NCBI RefSeq assembly: GCF_044005705.1
Contig: NZ_JBIPKE010000014.1
Location: 310,001 to 374,000, forward strand
Origin: Marinoscillum luteum
Lineage (GTDB): Bacteria > Bacteroidota > Bacteroidia > Cytophagales > Cyclobacteriaceae
Direction of reading: 5' to 3'
DNA: 64,000 nucleotides
Under the pieces are notes generated by a model. It had not been told where the DNA came from. It ran no database searches and saw only the letters and a list, made by a program, of their open reading frames with translations. Below are positions 21,546-28,006 of this stretch, in pieces. Both the position numbers and the translations under genes were made by a program. Position 1 is the first letter of the stretch, and each line of letters begins with the position of its first letter.

Positions 21546-23506
21546 TTCAGCAATTGATAAGTGATCAATGCAGCAACATAAGCCAACCCGGTCATGTACA
21601 CTAATTGTATCAATGGATATTTCCAGTTTTTAGTTTCACGCAACACAATCGCCAGTGTACTCATGCATTGCATGGCAAAGGCGTAAAAGATCATCAGTGA
21701 TAGTCCTGAAGCCAAAGTGTAAACCGGCCTACCTGTCAAACTATTTTTTTCAGACCGCATCCGCTCCAGGAGGGTTCGCTCCGTATCAAAGTTTTCGCCC
21801 ACACTATAGATGGTGGCCATAGAGCCCACGAAGACTTCACGCGCAGCAAATGAGGTGATAAGCGCAATGCCAATCTGCCAGTTATATCCCAAAGGTCTGA
21901 TCACAGGTTCAATGGCATGCCCCAAAATACCAATGTAGGAATTGGACAAACTCACCGAAGCTACCTGCTGCTCAAACTCCTCCTGGCTCACCTCGGAGGT
22001 GGGTTCGGGGATAGCAGCAACCGCCTTCTCTATCCGGTCTCCCGGCCCAAAGGAAGCCAACACCCAAAGGATAATGGAAATGCTAAAAATGACTTTGCCG
22101 GCATCAAATACGAAAAGTCTTACTTTTTCCCATAAGGTGATCACCAGATTATTCCATCTGGGCATTTTGTAAAGCGGCAACTCCATCACCAAAAAACTCT
22201 TCTCTTTGGTCTGGATGAAAAACTTAAAGATCAACGCAATGAGCAATGCCGCCACCAAACCTATGAGGTATAGACCAAGCAGTACAAGGCCTTTGAGATT
22301 AAAAGGTCCTATAAATGTATCCGGCACCACCAGAGCAATCAAGAGGGTATAAACCGGCAAGCGAGCAGAACAGCTCATCAGTGGCGTGACCATAATGGTG
22401 ATCAGGCGCTCCTTCCAATTGTCAATAGTGCGGGTAGCCATAATGGCCGGAATGGCACATGCCACACCTGATATAAGCGGAACCACACTTCTTCCATTGA
22501 GCCCAAATGGACGCATGAATCTGTCCAGAATAAAAACCACCCGGCTCATATAGCCCGTTTCTTCCAGGATAAAAATGAACCCGAAAAGCAAGGTGATCTG
22601 CGGGATGAAAATCACCACACCGCCCAGCCCAGGAACGATTCCTTCGGCTATGAGATTCGTGAGAAGGCCATCCGGCAGGGTGTTTTTCACCCACTTGCTC
22701 ATGGACAAAAAGAGCGTGTCTATAAGATCCATTGGCCACTCCGCCCAGGCGTAAATCGCCTGGAAAATCATTAATAGAATGCCAAGGAAAATCAAATAGC
22801 CAAAAACCGGATGCGTCAGTACACGATCCACTGCCCTATGGCGGTTAATGATCGATTTCCTGACAGGCTTTTGTTTCACAACAAACTTCAAAATCTGTGT
22901 AATCTTTCGGTAGCGCTTCTCTACCCTCGTTTTTTGTTCGGTGCTATCAGTGATCAGAAACTGTCCTTTGTCAAACTCTCCACCCAAAAATGGCTGAGAC
23001 GCCTGGTGAGGCTTTTGACTGATGATTTCGTCTACCAATTCATTTATACCCACCCCTGTACGAGCCACTATCCGCACTATTTGTACTCCTCCCAATAACT
23101 CGCTGAGCTTTTCGGTATCTATCACCAACCCTTTCTTGTCCGCAATGTCGGTCATGTTCAGCGCCATGGTCACAGGCACACCCATGTCCAGCACCTGAGT
23201 AAAAAGCAGGAGGTTTCGCTCCAGGTTAGAAGCATCCACCACCACCACAATCCGGTCAGGATAATCCGCGTGCTGCTGATTGCCCAGGATATCGTATACC
23301 ACCTGCTCATCCTGCGTCTTGGGATAGAGGCTGTAGATGCCCGGCAGGTCTATGATTTCGTGGGGAGTATGTGATCGCTTGAGGATGCCCGATTTCTTAT
23401 CTACGGTTACCCCAGGGAAATTCCCGATCTTCTGATTGAGACCGGTGAGTTGATTAAAAACAGAAGTTTTACCTGAGTTGGGATTCCCAACCAATGCAAT
23501 TTTCAT
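21542..23506 (-). CDS. feoB: Ferrous iron transporter FeoB
   Basis: A 654-aa inner-membrane Fe(II) transporter with an N-terminal G domain. G1 is GNPNSGKTS (residues 7-15), followed by NFPGVTVDKK (switch I), DLPGIYSL (G3, about 54) and NMTD (G4, about 118). The membrane part contains two Gate repeats (ITLLFGFIFILEETGYMSRVVFILDRFMRPFGLNGRS region and the later half) with a Cys in SGVACAIPAIMATR. It is somewhat shorter than E. coli FeoB but complete. It is co-transcribed with feoA (1-bp gap) and the Cys-rich peptide (4-bp overlap). Confidence 0.97.
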   Translation of the reverse strand: MKIALVGNPNSGKTSVFNQLTGLNQKIGNFPGVTVDKKSGILKRSHTPHEIIDLPGIYSLYPKTQDEQVVYDILGNQQHADYPDRIVVVVDASNLERNLLLFTQVLDMGVPVTMALNMTDIADKKGLVIDTEKLSELLGGVQIVRIVARTGVGINELVDEIISQKPHQASQPFLGGEFDKGQFLITDSTEQKTRVEKRYRKITQILKFVVKQKPVRKSIINRHRAVDRVLTHPVFGYLIFLGILLMIFQAIYAWAEWPMDLIDTLFLSMSKWVKNTLPDGLLTNLIAEGIVPGLGGVVIFIPQITLLFGFIFILEETGYMSRVVFILDRFMRPFGLNGRSVVPLISGVACAIPAIMATRTIDNWKERLITIMVTPLMSCSARLPVYTLLIALVVPDTFIGPFNLKGLVLLGLYLIGLVAALLIALIFKFFIQTKEKSFLVMELPLYKMPRWNNLVITLWEKVRLFVFDAGKVIFSISIILWVLASFGPGDRIEKAVAAIPEPTSEVSQEEFEQQVASVSLSNSYIGILGHAIEPVIRPLGYNWQIGIALITSFAAREVFVGSMATIYSVGENFDTERTLLERMRSEKNSLTGRPVYTLASGLSLMIFYAFAMQCMSTLAIVLRETKNWKYPLIQLVYMTGLAYVAALITYQLLK

Positions 23507-23507
23507 C

Positions 23508-23726
23508 TTATTCCACCTCTACAAGTGATGCCTCGTCTATTCTTAGCGAGAGCGTGTAGCCATCCAGATCCACGGCGATTGGGCCTCCAAAAGGAGCCCT
23601 AAAAACTATCTGCACAGATTTACCCGGATACATCCCCATATCCATTAGCTTAGAGGTAAGCCCATTTTGAGTAAGGGCTTTGATGGTCACACTCTGGTTG
23701 GTTTTTAGGGTATCTAGTGTCAGCAT
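23508..23726 (-). CDS. feoA: Ferrous transport protein FeoA
   Basis: A 72-aa SH3-like cytoplasmic protein that binds FeoB and is needed for Fe(II) transport. The typical core is visible: LMDMGMYPGKSVQIVFRAPFGGP..., then VDLDGYTLSLRIDEASLVEV. The ATG at 23726 was chosen over an in-frame TTG five codons upstream. The gene has its own likely promoter (23739-23769) in addition to read-through from the response regulator gene 75 bp upstream. Confidence 0.93.
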   Translation of the reverse strand: MLTLDTLKTNQSVTIKALTQNGLTSKLMDMGMYPGKSVQIVFRAPFGGPIAVDLDGYTLSLRIDEASLVEVE

Positions 23727-23738
23727 ATTATTTGGTTG

Positions 23739-23785
23739 CAAAATAACTGAGGTATTCCGGCTTTAGCAATAGCGATTTCTAGTGA
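23739..23785 (-). promoter_or_regulatory. feoA promoter with NarL-type half-site
   Basis: TTG (23769-23767), 20 bases, TTATTTTG (23746-23739) on the minus strand, predicting a start about 6 bases before the feoA ATG. CTAGTGA at 23779-23785 lies 50 bases upstream of that start. The stretch 23767-23788 aligns without gaps with 21362-21383 of promoter D. No metalloregulator-like palindrome is present here. Confidence 0.6.
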
Positions 23786-23801
23786 AATGTCATGACTTAT
23801 A

Positions 23802-24443
23802 TCATACTTTGACCAGTCCACTTTCCATGGCATAGACGATAAGTTCCGTTGGTGATTTAAGGTTGAGTTTCTTGAGAATATTCTTTCTATGTGAATTGAT
23901 CGTGTGAACACTCAGATGCAGCGTTTCAGCTATATCGGCCGTTCGGTATCCCTTGGTGATCAGGTTCAGCACCTCATATTCTCTGGGTGACAGCTCCGTG
24001 GGTTCACAATTATTCTCGCGAGCTCGCTTATCTTCCTCCACCAGCAAGTCCAGAATTCTGTTGCAGTAAAAGCGGGTGTTAAGCGCCACCGATTCAATGG
24101 CGTTTAAAATCTCCTGACGGCTGCAGTTCTTCGTCACTATCCCTTTGATCCCCAACTCCAGCAGGTCCTTGATCGCCTGACGGTTATCTTCGTTGGTAAT
24201 GATCAATACATTGGTCGCCTGAGAATTGACTACTTGCTTCAATAAAGAAAGGAGCACCGGGTCCTGACTTTTATAGTCCATCAGGAGCACATCCGGATGG
24301 TGTGATAAGACGGCACCCAGCAGATTTTCGGGCTCTTCCACAGTACCCAATAGCTCAAACTCCTCCTTCTCTCCAATGAGGTGAATGAGTCCTGCTCTTG
24401 TTAGAAACTGAAAGTCAGAAATGAGAACTTTTGTGCTTTTCAT
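23802..24443 (-). CDS. NarL/FixJ-family response regulator, orphan
   Basis: A 213-aa protein: receiver domain (residues 1-125) with phospho-acceptor Asp in VLLMDYK (about 56) and the conserved Lys in GIVTKN (about 104), and a LuxR-type helix-turn-helix (about 148-205: LSPREYEVLNLITKGYRTADIA, then LSVHTINSHRKNILKKL). The acidic pocket near residue 10 reads ISDFQ instead of the usual DD/DDH, so phosphorylation chemistry may be altered or unused. No histidine kinase gene is adjacent. Box E lies 3 bp before its ATG, so it should itself be metal regulated. Candidate activator acting through the 7-2-7 sites at the other promoters of this cluster. Confidence 0.9.
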   Translation of the reverse strand: MKSTKVLISDFQFLTRAGLIHLIGEKEEFELLGTVEEPENLLGAVLSHHPDVLLMDYKSQDPVLLSLLKQVVNSQATNVLIITNEDNRQAIKDLLELGIKGIVTKNCSRQEILNAIESVALNTRFYCNRILDLLVEEDKRARENNCEPTELSPREYEVLNLITKGYRTADIAETLHLSVHTINSHRKNILKKLNLKSPTELIVYAMESGLVKV

Positions 24444-24446
24444 CTA

Positions 24447-24463
24447 TTTAGAATAATTCTAAA
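24447..24463. promoter_or_regulatory. Metalloregulator-like palindrome, box E
   Basis: TTTAGAATAATTCTAAA, a perfect 8-1-8 palindrome, 3 bp before the response-regulator ATG. It also lies in the region shared with the divergent fumC gene, 118 bp from its ATG. Confidence 0.78.
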
Positions 24464-24468
24464 CTACG

Positions 24469-24499
24469 CAAACCTACTACTAAAACGGCAAAGAGACAA
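24469..24499 (-). promoter_or_regulatory. Promoter of the response-regulator/feo transcript
   Basis: TTG (24499-24497), 20 bases, TAGGTTTG (24476-24469) on the minus strand: a full match to TTG-N20-TAnnTTTG. The predicted start near 24462 is inside box E. No TCACTAG-type site was found upstream. Confidence 0.75.
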
Positions 24500-24538
24500 T
24501 TCAGTTCTATTTACGGGCAAACGTCAGCAAGTTTGTGT

Positions 24539-24546
24539 TAATTTTG
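24539..24546 (+). promoter_or_regulatory. -7 element of fumC
   Basis: TAATTTTG matches TAnnTTTG and lies 35 bases before the fumC ATG. No TTG was found at the ideal distance upstream. Confidence 0.5.
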
Positions 24547-24581
24547 TCTAAGTCATTTCATTGAAAACACATTCTCAAAAC

Positions 24582-25985
24582 ATGGAGATTCGCATAGAAC
24601 ACGACACAATGGGGGAGGTACAAGTCCCTGCTGACAAGTACTGGGGAGCCCAGACACAACGATCCAGAGAAAACTTCAAAATAGGAGGTGCTAACATGCT
24701 CATGCCTCTGGAGATCATTCAGGCCTTTGCCATCCTGAAAAAATCTGCTGCTCAAGCCAATCTGGAACTGGGTGTACTGCCCAAAGAGAAATCTGATTTG
24801 ATCGGTAAAGTCTGTGATGAAATCCTCACAGGTCAGCTGGATGATCAGTTCCCTTTGGTCATTTGGCAGACCGGATCCGGCACACAGTCCAACATGAACT
24901 GTAACGAGGTGATCGCCAACCGGGCACACGTGCTGAACGGAGGCAAACTGAGTGACGAGAAGAAATTCATTCACCCCAATGATGATGTCAACAAAAGTCA
25001 ATCATCCAATGATACCTTTCCTACGGCCATGCACATCGCTTCCTACAAAATAGTAGTGGAGCACACCGTACCACGGGTGAAAAAACTGAGAGACACCCTC
25101 AAGGCCAAGTCTGACGCATTCCAACATGTGGTGAAGATCGGGCGTACCCACTTTATGGATGCTACCCCGCTGAGCCTGGGTCAGGAATTCTCTGGCTATG
25201 TATCACAACTTGATCACAGCTTAAAGGCACTCAATAACACGCTGGAACACCTCAGTGAGTTGGCATTGGGAGGTACTGCTGTGGGCACAGGCCTCAACAC
25301 GCCTGCAGGTTACGATGTGCTGGTAGCTCAAAAAATAGCACAGAATGCCGGGCTTCCATTTGTCACTGCCGAAAACAAATTTGAGGCGCTAGCCGCACAT
25401 GACGCCATCGTAGAAACCCATGGCGCCCTAAAACAACTGGCCGTGAGCCTGATGAAAATCGGTAACGACATTCGTATGCTTTGCTCCGGACCCAGAAGTG
25501 GTATTGGTGAGATCACCATCCCCGAAAACGAGCCGGGCTCCTCTATCATGCCGGGTAAAGTCAACCCTACGCAGTGTGAAGCCCTCACCATGGTATGTGC
25601 TCAGGTGCTCGGAAATGATGTGGCGGTATCTGCCGGTGGCATCTACGGACAGTTTGAGTTGAATGTCTTTAAACCCATGATGGTTTACAATCTGCTCACT
25701 TCCGCGCGTCTTTTGGGTGATGCCTGCGAATCTTTCAATGACCATTGTGCCATAGGTATCGAACCAAATTATCCGGTGATTAAGGAAAAACTAGAAAATT
25801 CCCTTATGTTAGTCACGGCATTGAATACTCATATTGGCTATGAAAATGCCGCTAAAATTGCGAAAAAAGCACATAAAGAAGGTTCTACCCTTCGCGAAGC
25901 AGCGATTCAACTGGGTCTGCTCACCAGCGAGCAGTTCGATGAGTGGGTGAAACCCGAAGATATGATTGGTAGCTTGAAGTCGTAA
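24582..25985 (+). CDS. fumC: Class II fumarate hydratase
   Basis: Reversible hydration of fumarate to L-malate in the TCA cycle, with no iron-sulfur cluster. The 467-aa protein has the class II landmarks: TGSGTQSNMNCNEV near residue 100, SNDTFPTAMHIA (about 140), GRTHFMDATPLSLGQEF (about 188), and the signature GSSIMPGKVNPTQCE (about 318-332). The ATG at 24582 was preferred to a TTG seven codons upstream. It is divergent from the metal-regulated response regulator gene. In E. coli the iron-free FumC replaces Fe-S fumarases when iron is short, so sharing a control region with iron genes is meaningful, though not proof of co-regulation. Confidence 0.95.
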   Translation: MEIRIEHDTMGEVQVPADKYWGAQTQRSRENFKIGGANMLMPLEIIQAFAILKKSAAQANLELGVLPKEKSDLIGKVCDEILTGQLDDQFPLVIWQTGSGTQSNMNCNEVIANRAHVLNGGKLSDEKKFIHPNDDVNKSQSSNDTFPTAMHIASYKIVVEHTVPRVKKLRDTLKAKSDAFQHVVKIGRTHFMDATPLSLGQEFSGYVSQLDHSLKALNNTLEHLSELALGGTAVGTGLNTPAGYDVLVAQKIAQNAGLPFVTAENKFEALAAHDAIVETHGALKQLAVSLMKIGNDIRMLCSGPRSGIGEITIPENEPGSSIMPGKVNPTQCEALTMVCAQVLGNDVAVSAGGIYGQFELNVFKPMMVYNLLTSARLLGDACESFNDHCAIGIEPNYPVIKEKLENSLMLVTALNTHIGYENAAKIAKKAHKEGSTLREAAIQLGLLTSEQFDEWVKPEDMIGSLKS

Positions 25986-26061
25986 AAATTTGCGTTTTTT
26001 TTAGTTATTTTAGTACTTTAGTACTAGTTATGTAATTAATTATGAATCAATAGATTAAAAC

Positions 26062-26664
26062 ATGAAAAGGATCGTCACATTATTACTCCTGGTATTTTTC
26101 GTAACTGTAGGTTTTAACGCCTCAGCTCAAATGTCGAAAAGCGAACAAAAAGAGTGGAAAAAGAGAATCAAAGCGCTGGAGCCAGAACAGTACAAAGTGC
26201 TTATAGAAGAAAATAAATCTCTTAAAAGTCAGACAGCCAGCCTGAAGAATGAGCTAGCTGGAGTAGATGACAAATTGGCTGACAAGGATGAGCAAATTTC
26301 ATCTTATCAGGCTCAGGTGTCCAAACTCAGAGATGAGTTGGCTGAAGCCAACACGAGACCAGCCGTACCGGCCAATGCGGATCAGGGCGGAATCAACGAA
26401 AACGTTGGTGTGGTTTTCAAAGTACAGATCGGGGCATACGCCAAAAAAGATCTGGCCAAATTTGATCAGGCCAAAAACTTCTCTCAGGAGAAAGATGGTA
26501 ACCTGAACAAATTCACCATCGGTGCATTCAGAGACTATTGGGAAGCTGATACTTTCAAAAAATACCTGCGTGAAATGGGTGTTAAAGACGCTTTCATCGT
26601 GTCTTTCAAAGATGGCAAAAGAGTTGACATCAAAGAAGTACTGGAAGGTGTGACAAAATCTTAA
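26062..26664 (+). CDS. Secreted coiled-coil SPOR-like protein
   Basis: A 200-aa exported protein: signal MKRIVTLLLLVFFVTVGFNASA, a coiled coil (residues about 45-105, EENKSLKSQTASLKNELAG...), a Pro/Ala linker, and a C-terminal SPOR-like domain (VVFKVQIGAYAKKDL, FTIGAFRDYWEADTFKKYLREMG, DAFIVSFKDGKRV). SPOR domains bind denuded glycan of peptidoglycan at division or cell-wall sites. The coiled coil could multimerise it. It is monocistronic, with an AT-rich promoter region upstream and a strong terminator downstream. Confidence 0.8.
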   Translation: MKRIVTLLLLVFFVTVGFNASAQMSKSEQKEWKKRIKALEPEQYKVLIEENKSLKSQTASLKNELAGVDDKLADKDEQISSYQAQVSKLRDELAEANTRPAVPANADQGGINENVGVVFKVQIGAYAKKDLAKFDQAKNFSQEKDGNLNKFTIGAFRDYWEADTFKKYLREMGVKDAFIVSFKDGKRVDIKEVLEGVTKS

Positions 26665-26696
26665 TCCTATTTAAATAACTTTCATATAGCAAATCA

Positions 26697-26731
26697 AAAA
26701 AACCCTCACCTTTATCGGGAGGGTTTTTTTA
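26697..26731 (+). terminator. Terminator after the SPOR-like gene
   Basis: AAACCCTC (26700-26707) pairs with GAGGGTTT (26719-26726), followed by a T run. It lies 36 bases after the stop codon. Confidence 0.85.
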
Positions 26732-26732
26732 T

Positions 26733-26740
26733 TACTTTTG
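26733..26740 (+). promoter_or_regulatory. -7 element of map
   Basis: TACTTTTG matches TAnnTTTG and lies 20 bases before the map ATG, directly after the preceding terminator. Confidence 0.5.
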
Positions 26741-26760
26741 TGCTCCCATTTTCACGGTAT

Positions 26761-27552
26761 ATGATCCATTACAAGTCCAAAGAAGAGATAGAACTCATTC
26801 GGCAGAGTGCACTGATAGTGTCTAAAACGCTGGCACTTATGGCCGAGCACATTCGGCCCGGCATCACTCCACTGGAGTTGGACAAGATCGCAGAAGAGTA
26901 CATCAGAGATTCAGGAGCCGTTCCAGGTTTTCTGGGCCTTTATGATTATCCCAATACCATTATTACTTCAGTCAATGAGCAAGTGGTGCATGGCATCCCT
27001 ACCAACCGTCCTCTACAGGAAGGGGACATTGTGGGCATGGACATTGGCGCTCTGAAAAATGGCTATTATGGTGATCACGCCTATACGTTTGCTGTAGGTG
27101 AGGTTAGCGACGATATCAAACAACTCCTGAAAGTCACCAAAGAGAGCCTCTACCTGGGAATTGCCCAGACCGTGGCAGGTAACAGGATGGGTGACATAGG
27201 CTATGCCATTCAAAATTACACGGAGAGCTTTGGATATGGAGTGGTGCGTGAGCTGGTAGGGCATGGACTGGGTAAGAAAATGCACGAATCTCCGGAAGTG
27301 CCCAACTATGGCAAAAGAGGACATGGCTCCAAGATAAAGGAGGGTCTGGTGATCGCCATAGAACCTATGATCAACATGGGTACCCGGCGGGTTATTCAAC
27401 TTTCCGACGGCTGGACCATCGTGACGGCAGACAAAATGCCTTCAGCGCACTTCGAACACAATGTAGCTGTGGTAGATGGAAAGCCCGAAATTCTCTCCAC
27501 CTTCAAATATGTGGAAGAAGCACTCGAAAAAGTCAACGGCTTAGTCATCTAA
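26761..27552 (+). CDS. map: Methionine aminopeptidase, type I
   Basis: Removes the initiator methionine from nascent proteins; a dinuclear-metal pita-bread enzyme. The 263-aa protein carries the five metal ligands: Asp in VGMDIG (about 92), Asp in GDHAYTF (about 103), His in VGHGLG (about 165), Glu in AIEPM (about 200) and Glu in FEHN (about 232). The substrate-site His is in VVHGIP. Spacing fits type Ia without insert. The ATG at 26761 is preferred over an upstream GTG, since the promoter element abuts the latter. Converges with the VOC gene, 4 bp apart. Confidence 0.96.
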   Translation: MIHYKSKEEIELIRQSALIVSKTLALMAEHIRPGITPLELDKIAEEYIRDSGAVPGFLGLYDYPNTIITSVNEQVVHGIPTNRPLQEGDIVGMDIGALKNGYYGDHAYTFAVGEVSDDIKQLLKVTKESLYLGIAQTVAGNRMGDIGYAIQNYTESFGYGVVRELVGHGLGKKMHESPEVPNYGKRGHGSKIKEGLVIAIEPMINMGTRRVIQLSDGWTIVTADKMPSAHFEHNVAVVDGKPEILSTFKYVEEALEKVNGLVI

Positions 27553-27556
27553 CCTC

Positions 27557-27946
27557 CTAATCCCACATCCCCGCCGGCACGATCTCCAACACGTGACCAT
27601 CCGGGTCTTCAAAATAGAAAGAACGGACAGAAGGCCTCCATTCCTGCTCATGAGTAATGGTCACGCCCAAGTCTATTATGCTTTTTTTCACACCTTCATA
27701 ATCCTTAGGTGCTACTTCAAAAGCAATGTGCTGCTTCCCATCAGCAAAGTGTGGTGGCAGCATGGTTTCATTTCTGGTAGCCTCAGGGTTGAAGCACAAC
27801 AGCACCGAGGAGCCAAGCCTGAAAAAAACATGTCGTTGCTCCTGATGTGAAATGACTTTCAAGCCTAAAATCCCTTCATAAAAATGTCTGGTCTGGTCCA
27901 AATCACGAACATATAAGCAGGTCTCCTTTATTTGGGTAAAGTCCAT
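27557..27946 (-). CDS. VOC (glyoxalase/bleomycin-resistance fold) protein
   Basis: A 129-aa protein with two beta-alpha-beta-beta-beta modules. Module 1 is CLYVRDLDQTRHFYEGILGLKV and module 2 is HIAFEVAP...YFEDPDGHVLEIVPAG. A His (QHIAFEV) and Glu (HVLEIV) at the usual metal positions are present, but the first-strand His of many members is absent. Reaction unknown: families with this fold include lyases, dioxygenases and antibiotic-binding proteins. It stands alone on the minus strand. Confidence 0.85.
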   Translation of the reverse strand: MDFTQIKETCLYVRDLDQTRHFYEGILGLKVISHQEQRHVFFRLGSSVLLCFNPEATRNETMLPPHFADGKQHIAFEVAPKDYEGVKKSIIDLGVTITHEQEWRPSVRSFYFEDPDGHVLEIVPAGMWD

Positions 27947-28006
27947 GGTCTTTTTTACTTTGTATTAAAGTTATCCTGAATCTGAAAATTATACCTTTGT
28001 GGCAAG

